Origin: Butyrivibrio proteoclasticus
Lineage (GTDB): Bacteria > Bacillota > Clostridia > Lachnospirales > Lachnospiraceae
Direction: 5' to 3'
DNA length: 64,000 bases
Assembly: GCF_900115735.1 (NCBI RefSeq)
Contig: NZ_FOXO01000007.1
Span: 62,001 to 126,000 of the forward strand
Part shown: positions 32,180 to 41,980 of the stretch, in pieces
Position numbering within the stretch: position 1 is the stretch's first letter
Layout: the number at the start of each line of letters is the position of its first letter
Program-made: the position numbers and the translations under genes
The notes under the pieces: generated by a model
Databases searched by the model: none
Seen by the model: only the letters and a program-made list of their open reading frames with translations
Told to the model about the DNA's origin: nothing

Positions 32180-33109
32180 ATGAACACAAAGACACTAATG
32201 TACATTGTTAAGAGAGTCATCCTTGCAATTGTTACAGTCTGGGTAGTTATCACGGTTACGTTTTTCGTAATGCATGCAGTTCCAGGCGGACCATTCACAG
32301 GTGAGAAAGCAGTTACCGAATCGGTAAAGGCAGCGATGGAGGCCAAATATGGTTTGGATAAACCCCTTGGAATCCAATATCTTACGTATTTGAAGGATGT
32401 CGTTACGAAATTTGATTTCGGGCCATCATTAAAACAAAGAGGTCGTAATGTAAATGACATTATTTTTGACGGAATGAAGACATCAGCTAAGCTCGGAGTG
32501 ATCGCTGCTGTTATTGCGCTTATCTGCGGCGTGATCCTTGGCTCTGTTGCAGCCCTTAGAAGGAACAAGCTTATTGACAGAGTAATAATGATAATTACGA
32601 CAGCATTTGTGTCCATGCCATCATTTATCATGGGGTCACTTCTTCTCATTCTTTTTGCTATAAAGCTAAAAGTGTTTCCGGCAAACGGGGCATCACAAAA
32701 TGGATTGGTTCTTCCGGTCATTACCCTTTCTCTATATCCGATGGCATATATTACAAGACTTACAAGGTCATCAATGCTTGAGGTTCTTGGTCAGGACTAT
32801 ATTAGAACAGCCAAGGCAAAAGGTGTTTCAGGAATGAAGATAGTTTTCGGACATGCCCTTAAGAATTCACTGATTCCTGTAATCACATACTTTGGGCCAA
32901 TGCTTGCGGGAATTGTTACGGGTTCTCTTGTAGTTGAGCAGATATTTGCAGTTCCCGGAATTGGAAGAGCTTTTGTAAATAGTATTACAGGCCGTGATTA
33001 TCCACTAGTTATGGGAACGACAATCGTTCTTGCGACACTTATCGTAATCATGAATCTTGTGGGAGATATCATGTACAAGGTTGTAGATCCTAGAATCACA
33101 TTAGAATAA
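32180..33109 (+). CDS. oppB: Oligopeptide ABC transporter permease OppB
   Basis: ATG 32180 after TAGGTGGAG encodes 309 residues with six membrane helices. It opens with the conserved MNTKTLMYIVKRVILAIVTV block and contains the cytoplasmic EAA-type loop YIRTAKAKGVSGMKIVFGHA that contacts the ATPases, ending VVDPRITLE. It forms the channel with OppC. First gene of oppB-oppC-oppD-oppF-oppA. DppB would look similar; substrate is set by the binding protein. Confidence 0.93.
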   Translation: MNTKTLMYIVKRVILAIVTVWVVITVTFFVMHAVPGGPFTGEKAVTESVKAAMEAKYGLDKPLGIQYLTYLKDVVTKFDFGPSLKQRGRNVNDIIFDGMKTSAKLGVIAAVIALICGVILGSVAALRRNKLIDRVIMIITTAFVSMPSFIMGSLLLILFAIKLKVFPANGASQNGLVLPVITLSLYPMAYITRLTRSSMLEVLGQDYIRTAKAKGVSGMKIVFGHALKNSLIPVITYFGPMLAGIVTGSLVVEQIFAVPGIGRAFVNSITGRDYPLVMGTTIVLATLIVIMNLVGDIMYKVVDPRITLE

Positions 33110-33146
33110 AAGCAATATTTCAATAAATTGTTAGGAGATTTTCCAG

Positions 33147-34205
33147 ATGGATATTTCAAAGCTTAGTTCGCAGGTTAACATGGACGATTTCATCCCTGCT
33201 ACAGAAGAAGAAAAAGAATATATGGTTCAGATGCGTCCTTCATCAACATTCTTTAAGGACAGCGTTAAGAGACTTTTAAAAAATAAAGTTGCAACAGTTT
33301 GTTTCTTTATTATAGTGATCATTACACTGGCAGCAATTTTTATTCCAATGTTCTGGCCATATTCATATGATCAGATGCTTGGTATGACACCGGGTAAGCC
33401 GGTAGATAATTCCTTCAATGATCTTAGACCCTTTGAGTATGGAAGGTCGGAAATCAGAAGAATGGAAGCAGGAGAGACAGTCATTCCTCATATTTTTGGA
33501 ACTGACTCTCAGGGAAGAGATTATTTCATCCGTGTAGTTTATGGAACAAGGATTTCTTTAGCAGTTGGTTTTTTTGCCAGCATTATCGTTCTTATCATTG
33601 GCATGACAATCGGTTCGGTTGCCGGATATGCCGGAGGAAAGGTCGACCTGATAATCATGAGAATAGTTGATATTATCTATTCACTTCCTGATATGCTTAT
33701 GGTCATCCTTCTTTCGTCAGTACTTAAGGTTGTAATGGAAGGAGCTTTGGATGGAACGGTACTTGCCAAGATCGGTTCAAACATCATCAGTTTGTTTATA
33801 GTGTTTGGTGTTCTTTACTGGGTTTCTATGGCAAGACTCATAAGAGGTCAGATCCTTTCACTTCGTGAGCAGGAATATGTTCTTGCATCACAGGCAGCAG
33901 GTGCAAGAGGCAAATGGATCATTTTAAAGCACCTCATTCCTAACTGCTTCTCAGTAATCATTATTTCAACAGCTCTTCAGATTCCAAGTGCTATTTTCAC
34001 TGAGAGTTACCTCTCATTCCTTGGACTTGGTGTAAATGCACCTATGCCTTCACTTGGTTCTCTGGCTTCAGATGCACTTAATGGTATTTCATCATATCCA
34101 TACAGACTTGTAATACCTGCACTTGTTATTTCACTTATAGTTCTTTCACTTAACCTTTTTGGTGATGGCCTTCGCGATGCATTTGACCCCAAGTTGGAAA
34201 AGTAA
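33147..34205 (+). CDS. oppC: Oligopeptide ABC transporter permease OppC
   Basis: ATG 33147 after TTAGGAGA encodes 352 residues. A cytoplasmic N-terminal stretch of about 45 residues (STFFKDSVKRLLKNKVAT) leads to the first helix, then a large loop with HIFGTDSQGRDYF, typical of OppC. The coupling loop is YVLASQAAGARGKWIILKHL and the end FGDGLRDAFDPKLEK. Thirty-seven bases separate it from oppB. After it lies the 83-bp repeat region, unusual inside an opp operon. Confidence 0.93.
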   Translation: MDISKLSSQVNMDDFIPATEEEKEYMVQMRPSSTFFKDSVKRLLKNKVATVCFFIIVIITLAAIFIPMFWPYSYDQMLGMTPGKPVDNSFNDLRPFEYGRSEIRRMEAGETVIPHIFGTDSQGRDYFIRVVYGTRISLAVGFFASIIVLIIGMTIGSVAGYAGGKVDLIIMRIVDIIYSLPDMLMVILLSSVLKVVMEGALDGTVLAKIGSNIISLFIVFGVLYWVSMARLIRGQILSLREQEYVLASQAAGARGKWIILKHLIPNCFSVIIISTALQIPSAIFTESYLSFLGLGVNAPMPSLGSLASDALNGISSYPYRLVIPALVISLIVLSLNLFGDGLRDAFDPKLEK

Positions 34206-34385
34206 TCACTTAGCGAGGTCCTTTCGAGCTTAGTGTACTACTTTGTTCTGGCTGGCACAAAGTGTCAGAGCAGAACTTCATTAGAAAATCACTTAGCGAG
34301 GTCCTTTCGAGTCTGGTGTACTACTTTGTTCTGGCTGACACGAAGTGTCAGAGCAGAACTACATTAGAAAATCACTTGACGAGGC
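34204..34385 (+). repeat. 83-bp tandem repeat with palindromes, inside the opp operon
   Basis: Two units (34204-34286, 34287-34369) and a partial third (from 34370) each contain two hairpins: CACTTAGCGAGGT paired with a CGAG...GTG arm, and GTTCTGGCTG.CAC paired with GTGTCAGAGCAGAAC. The first hairpin is the same family as the palindromes at 8899-8974. Placed between permease and ATPase genes, it could stabilise upstream mRNA or reduce readthrough. Confidence 0.75.
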
Positions 34386-34430
34386 AAAACTAAGATCAGA
34401 AATACAATAAATAATCGGGAGTATAAATTG

Positions 34431-35417
34431 ATGAGATTACTTGAAGTAAGAGACCTTCATACCTCATTCTTCACAGACGCCGGTGAGGTAAAGGCAGTTA
34501 ATGGAATATCTTTTAACCTGGACAGAGGAAAAGTCCTGGGAATTGTAGGAGAGTCAGGTTCCGGTAAATCGGTTACTGCATATTCGATAATGCAGATACT
34601 TGCAGGAACAGGAAAAATAGTTTCCGGTTCAATCAAACTTGACGGCCAGGAACTTGTAGGATCCGGCGAAAAAGTCATGAAGACTGTACGCGGAAATAAA
34701 GTGTCAATCATTTTCCAGGATCCAATGACATCACTCAATCCTACTTATACAATCGGACATCAGCTGATGGAGGCGATTCTCCTTCATACAGACAGAAATA
34801 AAGAGCAGGCAAAAGAGCGTGCGATAGAAATGCTCAGACTTGTTAATGTAAATGAGCCCGAAAAGAGAATGAATCAGTATCCTTACGAGTTTTCAGGCGG
34901 TATGAGACAGCGTGTAATGATAGCGATGGCACTTGCCTGCGAGCCGGATATTCTTATTGCGGATGAGCCTACAACAGCTTTGGACGTTACGATACAGGCT
35001 CAGATCCTTGATCTTATGAAGTCACTTCAGAAAGAACTTGGAATGGCGATAATAATGATCACACATGACCTTGGGGTAGTAGCCCAGATGTGTGATGAAG
35101 TAATTGTTATGTATGCCGGTTCAATATGTGAGCAGGGTACAGCGGATGAGATTTTCTATAATCCATGCCACGAATATACGAAAGGACTTCTTCGTTCAAT
35201 CCCTACAGAAGGAAAAGAGGGCAAGAAACTTGAACCTATCGCAGGTACTCCTATTGACCTTCTTAATATGCCTAAGGGATGCCCATTTGCACCCAGATGC
35301 GATGCGGCTATGAAGATATGTTTGCGCGAAAGAGCAGAGCGTATGCAGATCAATGATGATCATGCTGCCGGTTGCTGGATGAACGTTAAGAAGCAGATGG
35401 AAGGCAGGGTTAACTGA
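34431..35417 (+). CDS. oppD: Oligopeptide ABC transporter ATPase OppD
   Basis: ATG 34431 follows CGGGAG; an adjacent TTG at 34428 is less likely. The protein (328 residues) has Walker [10 protein letters not shown]-loop [11 protein letters not shown], signature FSGGMRQRV, Walker [13 protein letters not shown] and the switch His in MITHDLGVV. The C-terminal Opp-type Cys cluster ([14 protein letters not shown]) can bind an iron-sulfur cluster, as in other OppD/DppD proteins. It pairs with OppF; its stop overlaps the oppF start (ATGA). Confidence 0.95.
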   Translation: MRLLEVRDLHTSFFTDAGEVKAVNGISFNLDRGKVLGIVGESGSGKSVTAYSIMQILAGTGKIVSGSIKLDGQELVGSGEKVMKTVRGNKVSIIFQDPMTSLNPTYTIGHQLMEAILLHTDRNKEQAKERAIEMLRLVNVNEPEKRMNQYPYEFSGGMRQRVMIAMALACEPDILIADEPTTALDVTIQAQILDLMKSLQKELGMAIIMITHDLGVVAQMCDEVIVMYAGSICEQGTADEIFYNPCHEYTKGLLRSIPTEGKEGKKLEPIAGTPIDLLNMPKGCPFAPRCDAAMKICLRERAERMQINDDHAAGCWMNVKKQMEGRVN

Positions 35418-36433
35418 TGAGTGAAGTATCAAACAAAAAGAATCTTGTAGAAATAAAACATCTTAAAGAATATTTCAATGTAAACGTAGGATTCTTTAAG
35501 ACTAAGCCTCTCAAGGCAGTAGATGATGTCTCTTTTACCATAAAAAAAGGAGAGACACTTGGACTTGTAGGAGAATCAGGATGCGGAAAGACGACAGTAG
35601 GACGTACAATCCTGAATCTTTACAAGCCAACAGCCGGAGAAATCTGGTATGACGGCAAACAGATAAAGACCAAGGAAGATATTAAAGAGTTTAGAAAGAA
35701 AGCCACAATGGTTTTTCAGGACCCGTATTCTTCACTTAATCCAAGAATGACGGTTTCTGATATTATCGGAGAGCCTCTTGATATCCACGGCCTTTACAAG
35801 ACCAAGGAAGAGAGAAGAGAGCGTATCCTTGAGCTTATGAGCTATGTAGGACTTAACTCTGAGCATGCTTCAAGATATGCACATGAGTTCTCAGGCGGAC
35901 AGCGTCAGCGTATTGGTATTGCCAGATCTTTGGCCGTAAATCCTGAATTTATCGTGTGTGATGAGCCGGTTTCAGCCCTTGACGTTTCTATCCAGGCTCA
36001 GGTCATTAACATGTTTGATGAACTTCAGGACAAATTGGGACTTACATATCTTTTTATAGCTCATGATCTTTTGGTAGTAAGACATATCAGTGACAGAATA
36101 GCAGTTATGTACCTTGGAAAAATGGTAGAACTTGCTGATGCAGAGGAAATATACAACAATCCGCTTCATCCATACAGCAAGTCCCTTCTTTCATCTGTAC
36201 CTGTACCTGATCCAAAGATTGCAAGGGCTAATAAGAGAATTGTCCTTTCCGGCGATATCCCAAGCCCTCTGAATGCTCCTTCTGGATGCCCATTCAGAAC
36301 AAGATGTCCATATGCTCAGGAGGATTGTGCCATGAGTATGCCTGAGTTTAAAGAGGTTTCATCAGGACATTTTGTTGCATGTCACCATATTGAAGATGTT
36401 GCAAAGATTCAGAACAAGATAGTTCTTAACTAA
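35417..36433 (+). CDS. oppF: Oligopeptide ABC transporter ATPase OppF
   Basis: The start overlaps the oppD stop, so the two are translationally coupled. The 338-residue protein has Walker [23 protein letters not shown], signature [10 protein letters not shown], Walker [13 protein letters not shown], switch FIAHDLLVV and the C-terminal [14 protein letters not shown] cluster. It energises the OppBC channel as a heterodimer with OppD. Confidence 0.95.
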   Translation: MSEVSNKKNLVEIKHLKEYFNVNVGFFKTKPLKAVDDVSFTIKKGETLGLVGESGCGKTTVGRTILNLYKPTAGEIWYDGKQIKTKEDIKEFRKKATMVFQDPYSSLNPRMTVSDIIGEPLDIHGLYKTKEERRERILELMSYVGLNSEHASRYAHEFSGGQRQRIGIARSLAVNPEFIVCDEPVSALDVSIQAQVINMFDELQDKLGLTYLFIAHDLLVVRHISDRIAVMYLGKMVELADAEEIYNNPLHPYSKSLLSSVPVPDPKIARANKRIVLSGDIPSPLNAPSGCPFRTRCPYAQEDCAMSMPEFKEVSSGHFVACHHIEDVAKIQNKIVLN

Positions 36434-36494
36434 AGCTAAAAGATGCTTTAAGGCATTTTTTAATAAAATTATTATCTTAATAAGGAGGATAATT

Positions 36495-38393
36495 ATGAAA
36501 AAGAAGTTATTATCAGTATTACTTGCTTCATCAATGGTACTGAGCCTTGCAGCTTGTGGTGCATCATCAGAGACAGCTCCACAGAGCACAGATACTCAGC
36601 AGCCACAGAGCACAGAAACAACAGCTTCTGATGCTAATGCTTCAACAGATGCTGCTCCAGCAGCTGATGCAGGAACAAACAAGGGTGTAATAAATGTTTG
36701 TCTTGCTTCTGAACCTGCAACACTTGATCCAGCACTTAACTCTGCAGTTGATGGTGCAACAATGATCAACCACCTTTTCTCAGGTCTTGCAAAGTGGGGA
36801 CTTGATGCAAACGGAAATCTTGAGCTTCAACCAGACTGTGCAGAAGCACTTGTAGATGGTGTTGAGAATGAGGATGGAACAGTTACTTATACTTACACAC
36901 TTCGTGATGGTCTTACATGGTCAGATGGACAGCCTGTAACAGCAAATGACTTCGTATTTGCATGGAACCGTGCAGCAAGCCAGGCTCTTGCAGCAGACTA
37001 TGGCTACATGTTTGAGGTTGTTGACGGATATGCTGATATTTGGGCTGACGGCGCAACAGGTGAAGAAAAGCTTAATGTAAAAGCTATCGATGACAAGACT
37101 CTTGAAGTAACACTTGCTAACCAGATTGCATATTGGAACGAGCTTCTTGCATTCCCAACATACATGCCTGTTCGTGAGGATGTAGTTGCTAACGAAGCAT
37201 GGGCTACAGATCCTTCTACATATGTAAACAACGGTGCTTACACAATGACATCTTGGGATCATAACTCAGTTATCACTCTTACAAAGAACGAGAACTTTGT
37301 AGATGCTGCTAACGTAACAATGAACGAGATCAACTTCTATCTTTCAGATGATGCTAACAACCAGCTTGCTAACTTTGAGAATGGTGACTGGGAGTTCATC
37401 GATGATGTTCCTACAAATGAGATCGCATCTCTTAAAGAGAACTATCCTACACAGTTTGTAACAGCTGGTCAGCTTGGAACATACTATGTATGCTGGAACA
37501 TCAATGAAGAAATCCTTCCTTCAACAAGCACTCTTACAGGCGTTGAAAAAGCAAAAGCTGAGAATGAAGTTCGTAATGCACTTGCACTTCTCATCGACAG
37601 AAATTACATTGTTAACGACATTGCACAGGGCGGACAGGTTCCTGCTTCTTCATTCGTTGCTATGGGTCTTACAGATGCTGATGGATCTCAGTTCTATGAG
37701 AATGCCGGACCAGATTCAAGCTTCACAGGTTACTATGATGTAACAGATGCAGCTTACGAAGCAAACTGGACTTCAGCACTTGAGACACTTAAGAAGTACT
37801 ATACATTTGATGAGTCTACACAGCAGTTCACAGACTTCCCAACACTTACATACCTCTACAACACATCAGAGGGACACAAGGCAATTGGTGAAGCTATTCA
37901 GTCAACATTTGCAGGTGTAGGTATCACACTTAACCTTGAGAACCAGGAGTGGGCTACATTCCTTGATACACGTAAAGCTGGTAACTATTCAATCGCTCGT
38001 AACGGTTGGCTTGGTGATTACAACGATCCTATTTCATTCCTTGATATGTGGACAACAGCTTCAGGTAACAACGATGTTCAGTTCGGTAAGGGCGACAACG
38101 CTAAGGTTGCTGCATACTCAATCGATCTTACAGACCTTGGATATGACACAAAGGTTGAGAACGGAACCTGGGCTGAGACATATGATGTAGTTATCGCTGA
38201 CATCAAGAAGTGCACAGATGCTAACACACGTTATGCACTTATGCACAGAGCAGAAGACCTTCTTATGTCAACAGGTTGCATCTGCCCAATCTATTACTAC
38301 ACAGATCTTTACATGATCTCTGACAAGGTAAACGGCTTCTTCTCAAGCCCACTTGGATACAAGTACTTCATGTACTGCACAGTGGCAGAATAA
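36495..38393 (+). CDS. oppA: Oligopeptide-binding lipoprotein OppA
   Basis: ATG 36495 after TAAGGAGG encodes 632 residues. The lipoprotein signal ends SLAACGASS (Cys22), followed by a Thr/Ser/Ala linker to about residue 55. The SBP family 5 domain shows VCLASEPATLDPALNSAVDG, LRDGLTWSDGQPVTANDFVF and NPI-type GDYNDPISFLDMW. It captures peptides outside the cell for OppBC. Length is above the usual 540-600 because of the linker. Codon use is strongly biased, consistent with high expression. A terminator follows. Confidence 0.94.
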   Translation: MKKKLLSVLLASSMVLSLAACGASSETAPQSTDTQQPQSTETTASDANASTDAAPAADAGTNKGVINVCLASEPATLDPALNSAVDGATMINHLFSGLAKWGLDANGNLELQPDCAEALVDGVENEDGTVTYTYTLRDGLTWSDGQPVTANDFVFAWNRAASQALAADYGYMFEVVDGYADIWADGATGEEKLNVKAIDDKTLEVTLANQIAYWNELLAFPTYMPVREDVVANEAWATDPSTYVNNGAYTMTSWDHNSVITLTKNENFVDAANVTMNEINFYLSDDANNQLANFENGDWEFIDDVPTNEIASLKENYPTQFVTAGQLGTYYVCWNINEEILPSTSTLTGVEKAKAENEVRNALALLIDRNYIVNDIAQGGQVPASSFVAMGLTDADGSQFYENAGPDSSFTGYYDVTDAAYEANWTSALETLKKYYTFDESTQQFTDFPTLTYLYNTSEGHKAIGEAIQSTFAGVGITLNLENQEWATFLDTRKAGNYSIARNGWLGDYNDPISFLDMWTTASGNNDVQFGKGDNAKVAAYSIDLTDLGYDTKVENGTWAETYDVVIADIKKCTDANTRYALMHRAEDLLMSTGCICPIYYYTDLYMISDKVNGFFSSPLGYKYFMYCTVAE

Positions 38394-38423
38394 TAGATTG
38401 ATATAAATATGTGAAAAAATAAG

Positions 38424-38467
38424 CACGGAAGATGCGGGAAAAATAATGCATCTTCCGTGTTTTTTTC
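38424..38467 (+). terminator. Terminator of the opp operon
   Basis: CACGGAAGATGC and GCATCTTCCGTG form a perfect 12-bp stem followed by seven T. Confidence 0.92.
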
Positions 38468-38538
38468 TTGCTTATTGTTTTAGTTGTTGTATTATATTTC
38501 TTGGTGATTTTTAGTTTATTTATATAGGTGAGGAGATT

Positions 38539-40182
38539 ATGGAAAACGAAAAATTAAAACCCATGTTATTCACGGCCCTTAAGGGTTATAATGGCAAGCA
38601 GTTTGCAACTGATCTTGTTGCGGGAATCATTGTAGCTATCATAGCACTTCCCCTTTCAATTGCACTTGCTCTTGCTTCAGGTGTTGGACCACAGGAAGGT
38701 CTTTACACAGCAATCGTTGCCGGATTTATTATTTCATTCCTTGGCGGCAGCAGAGTTCAGATAGCAGGACCGACAGCTGCATTTGCTACTATCGTAGCAG
38801 GTATCGTAGCAACAAAGGGAATGGATGGTCTTGCCCTTGCAACTATTTTTGCGGGTGTTTTACTTATTCTGATGGGGGTATTTAAGCTTGGCTCTCTTAT
38901 AAAATTTATCCCTTATACAATTACAACCGGATTTACAGCAGGTATTGCAGTAACAATTGCAATAGGTCAGGTAAAAGACTTTTTGGGACTTACATATCCT
39001 GCCGGAACAGCTACTGTTGAGACAGTTGATAAGGTGGAAGCCATTGTAAAAAATATTGGAACCTTTAACTGCCAGGCACTTCTTGTGGGACTTCTTTGTC
39101 TTGCTATCCAGATTGTATGGCCTAAGGTTAATCAGAAGATTCCCGGATCTCTGATAGCAGTTATTGTTGGTATCCTTATTGTTAAATTTGGTGGCCTTCA
39201 TGTTAATACTATCGGTGATCTTTATGAGATAAGCGGAAAACTTCCTACACCACATATGCCGGCATTTAGCTTTAAAACAATTCAGTCTGTAGCAGGAGAT
39301 GGATTCACTATAGCAATTCTTGCTGCAATAGAATCTCTTTTGTCTTGTGTTGTTGCTGACAGCATGATCGATTCCAAGCACAGATCTAATATGGAACTTG
39401 TTGCCCAGGGTGTTGGTAACATCGGATCAGCTTTATTCGGTGGTATCCCTGCTACAGGCGCTATTGCCAGAACAGCTGCAAACATAAAAAATGGCGGAAG
39501 AACTCCTATTGCAGGTATGGTTCATGCAATCTGCCTTGTTTTGGTACTTGTTATTCTTATGCCACTTGCTGCGCTTATTCCTATGCCGACCATCGCATCA
39601 ATTCTTTTCATGGTTGCTTACAATATGTGTCAGTACAAAACTTTTGTTCATCTGTGCAAAACAGCTCCAAAGAGCGATATTATAGTACTTGTAACTACTT
39701 TTGTGCTTACTGTTGTATTTGATCTTGTTGTAGCTATTGAAGTTGGCATGGTTGCAGCTTGTGTTCTTTTCATGAAGAGAATGAGCGAAGAGTCAAGAGT
39801 TCGCGGATGGAAGTATTTTGATCCTGAAGATGACCCTGATGGAACAGAGCTTAAGGATATTCCAAAGCACGTAAGAGTATATGAGATTTCAGGACCTATG
39901 TTCTTTGGTGATGCTGAGCAGATTGCAGAGATCAGCTTCAAGGACTTCACAAGAGCACTTGTTATCCGTATGCGTGGTGTACCTGCTATCGATGCAACAG
40001 CTATGCATTCACTTGAGCAGCTCTATGACAGATGTAAGAAAAATAATGTACAGCTTGTCTTTTCACATGTTAATGAGCAGCCTATGAACACTATGGAAAA
40101 AGATGGTTTCGTAGACCTTGTGGGAAGAGAAAACTTTAAACCTCATATTGAGGATGCACTTAAGAGAGCATCTGAAATTTGA
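38539..40182 (+). CDS. SulP-family anion transporter with STAS domain
   Basis: ATG 38539 after GTGAGGAG encodes 547 residues. The membrane part (about 20-415) contains the SulP signature region (GLYTAIVAGFIISFLGGSRV, QIAGPTAAFATI) and about 12-14 helices. The STAS domain (about 435-545) follows, with LVIRMRGVPAIDATAMHSLE. SulP proteins carry sulfate, bicarbonate or other anions, often with Na+ or H+. Substrate cannot be read from sequence. It stands alone between terminators, but is next to the hydroxy-acid locus. Confidence 0.92.
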   Translation: MENEKLKPMLFTALKGYNGKQFATDLVAGIIVAIIALPLSIALALASGVGPQEGLYTAIVAGFIISFLGGSRVQIAGPTAAFATIVAGIVATKGMDGLALATIFAGVLLILMGVFKLGSLIKFIPYTITTGFTAGIAVTIAIGQVKDFLGLTYPAGTATVETVDKVEAIVKNIGTFNCQALLVGLLCLAIQIVWPKVNQKIPGSLIAVIVGILIVKFGGLHVNTIGDLYEISGKLPTPHMPAFSFKTIQSVAGDGFTIAILAAIESLLSCVVADSMIDSKHRSNMELVAQGVGNIGSALFGGIPATGAIARTAANIKNGGRTPIAGMVHAICLVLVLVILMPLAALIPMPTIASILFMVAYNMCQYKTFVHLCKTAPKSDIIVLVTTFVLTVVFDLVVAIEVGMVAACVLFMKRMSEESRVRGWKYFDPEDDPDGTELKDIPKHVRVYEISGPMFFGDAEQIAEISFKDFTRALVIRMRGVPAIDATAMHSLEQLYDRCKKNNVQLVFSHVNEQPMNTMEKDGFVDLVGRENFKPHIEDALKRASEI

Positions 40183-40206
40183 TGGAAACTGAATAGAACA
40201 ACAGGG

Positions 40207-40254
40207 AATGGTTTGTAAATGGAAATAATCACCATTTATAAACCATTTTTTTTG
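40207..40254 (+). terminator. Terminator of the SulP gene
   Basis: AATGGTTTGTAAATGG and CCATTTATAAACCATT pair, followed by TTTTTTT. Confidence 0.87.
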
Positions 40255-40288
40255 TCACTTTTTTGGTCGAAAAATAGATAAAACCACA

Positions 40289-40342
40289 TTGTAATATCAG
40301 ATGCACGAGTCTACAATGAATGTATGATGTATACATGATACA
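40289..40342 (+). promoter_or_regulatory. Promoter and palindromic operator of the larA-like operon
   Basis: TTGTAA (40289-40294), a 17-base spacer and TACAAT (40312-40317) form a promoter. The near-perfect palindrome GTATGATGTATACATGATAC (40322-40341) covers the predicted start point, an ideal repressor position. The FCD-GntR protein encoded at 44769 is the obvious candidate. Confidence 0.55.
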
Positions 40343-40360
40343 TCTTATTGGAGGCGGGGC

Positions 40361-41647
40361 ATGAAAAAAACAATTTCTATTCCTTACTACACGTCCACCA
40401 TGGACATTCATGTGGAAGAGGAGAATCTTAAAGCTGTTATCACAGCAAAAATGCACGAATTTAAAACTGAAAAAACAGAGGTAGAGCTTGTAAAAGAGGC
40501 TTTAGAACATCCGATTGGAGTGGCACCACTTTGCGAACTTGCCAAAGGTAAAAAGAAAGTTGTGCTGGTTACAAGTGATCACACCAGAGCTGTGCCTAGT
40601 AAAATAACACTTCCATTGGAGCTTGCAGAGATCAGGAAGGGAAGTCCTGATGCTGATATCACGATACTTATTGCCACAGGTCTTCACAGGGCAACAACCG
40701 AGGAAGAACAGCGCAGAATGTTTGGCGATGAGATAGTAGATAACGAGAAGATTGCCATCAATAATGCATTTGAGCCGGCTGACTTTGCTGATATGGGAAC
40801 ACTTCCATCAGGCGCTGAATTCCATGTTAATAAGCTCGCGACAGAATGTGACCTTCTTATTTGCGAAGGCTTTATTGAACCTCATTTCTTTGCCGGATTT
40901 TCCGGTGGAAGAAAGAGTATTTTGCCTGGAATCTGTTCACAGGAAACTGTAAACATGAATCATTCCTATCAGGCAATAGCCAGTAAGTATGCAAAAACCG
41001 GTGTACTTGAGCATAATCCTATACATGAGGATATGTTGTGTGCTGCAAGAAGAGTGAACGTGCAGTTTATCTTAAATGTAGCACTTAACGCTGAGAAAAA
41101 AGTTATTGCTGCCTGGGCCGGTGACCTTGAGGCTGCGCATGCACAGGGAGTTAAGTTTATAAGAGAGTGGTCACAGTGCCCTAGCATTACAGGAGATATA
41201 GTTGTTACAAGCAATGGAGGCTATCCTCTTGATCAGAACCTTTATCAGAGCCCCAAGGCAGTTGCTACAGCAGAAGCCTGTGCCGGAGAAGACGGCGTGA
41301 TCATTATGTGTTGCAGCTGTGCTGATGGTATGGGAGGAACTCATTTTGAAAAGCTGATCCAGATGGGAACACCTGAGGAAATTGATGCTTATCTATCCAA
41401 AATCCCTGCAAAGGATACGATCCCTGAGCAGTGGTGCCCTCAGATCTATGCAAGGATCCTTCATAAGCACAAAATGATCCTTGTCACAACATATCTTGAT
41501 CCTGAGACTGTGAAAAAGTGCAACATGATACCAGCAAAAACTCCTGATGAAGCACTTGAGATAGCTTATGGAATAAAAGGAAAAGATGCCAGTGTAGTTG
41601 TGATCCCTGACGGGGTAAGTGTACTTGCTGTTGCACCTGAAAATTGA
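40361..41647 (+). CDS. LarA-family nickel-dependent 2-hydroxyacid racemase/epimerase
   Basis: ATG 40361 after TTGGAGGCGGGG encodes 428 residues. Residues known in LarA are conserved one position later: His109 (TGLHRATT), His175 (EPHFFAGFSGG), Lys185 (GGRKSILPG) and His201 (MNHSYQ), plus SDHTRAVPS. LarA carries a nickel-pincer cofactor made by LarB, LarC and LarE; none of these genes is in this window. The family includes racemases of lactate, malate, phenyllactate and hydroxyglutarate and a gluconate 2-epimerase. The neighbours (split dehydratase, GntP, glycerate kinase) point to a sugar-acid or glycerate-like substrate, not lactate. Confidence 0.85.
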   Translation: MKKTISIPYYTSTMDIHVEEENLKAVITAKMHEFKTEKTEVELVKEALEHPIGVAPLCELAKGKKKVVLVTSDHTRAVPSKITLPLELAEIRKGSPDADITILIATGLHRATTEEEQRRMFGDEIVDNEKIAINNAFEPADFADMGTLPSGAEFHVNKLATECDLLICEGFIEPHFFAGFSGGRKSILPGICSQETVNMNHSYQAIASKYAKTGVLEHNPIHEDMLCAARRVNVQFILNVALNAEKKVIAAWAGDLEAAHAQGVKFIREWSQCPSITGDIVVTSNGGYPLDQNLYQSPKAVATAEACAGEDGVIIMCCSCADGMGGTHFEKLIQMGTPEEIDAYLSKIPAKDTIPEQWCPQIYARILHKHKMILVTTYLDPETVKKCNMIPAKTPDEALEIAYGIKGKDASVVVIPDGVSVLAVAPEN

Positions 41648-41659
41648 GAAGGAGGGAGT

Positions 41660-41980
41660 ATGGAGGAAGTAAAGATTGCTCTTAAAGTAAATGACCTCGA
41701 TAATGTCGCCACCATTTTTGCAGAAAATATAACTGATGGAACAGAAGTTGAGATCAGAGATAAAAAGGGCCAAAAGACAAATGTAAAAGTAATTGGAAAT
41801 GTTCCTTACGGTCATAAGATTGCCGTAAAAGATATAAAGAAAGGCGAGCAGATAACAAAGTACGGCGAGGAAATAGGAGTAGCCACTCATGATATAAAGT
41901 TTGGCGAATATGTACACGTTCACAACCTTGATAGCATGAGAGGAAGAGGAGATCTTGAGAAAAAGGGGGATAAGTCATGA
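41660..41980 (+). CDS. UxaA/SuyA-type SAF-domain dehydratase small subunit
   Basis: ATG 41660 after AAGGAGGGAG encodes 106 residues. The pattern LDNVATIFAENI...GHKIAVKDIKKGEQITKYGE and DIKFGEYVHVHNL, then RGRGD, is the SAF domain that forms the N-terminal part of altronate/galactarate dehydratases and the separate SuyA subunit of sulfolactate sulfo-lyase. The large subunit starts 4 bases before its stop, so they are coupled. Together they form a metal-dependent lyase on a 2,3-substituted hydroxy acid. Confidence 0.85.
   Translation: MEEVKIALKVNDLDNVATIFAENITDGTEVEIRDKKGQKTNVKVIGNVPYGHKIAVKDIKKGEQITKYGEEIGVATHDIKFGEYVHVHNLDSMRGRGDLEKKGDKS

Noticed and set aside
40361-41647. Lactate racemase as a specific assignment
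   Set aside because: Active-site residues show the LarA fold, but larB, larC, larE and lactate genes are absent here and the neighbours handle sugar acids, so only the family is claimed.
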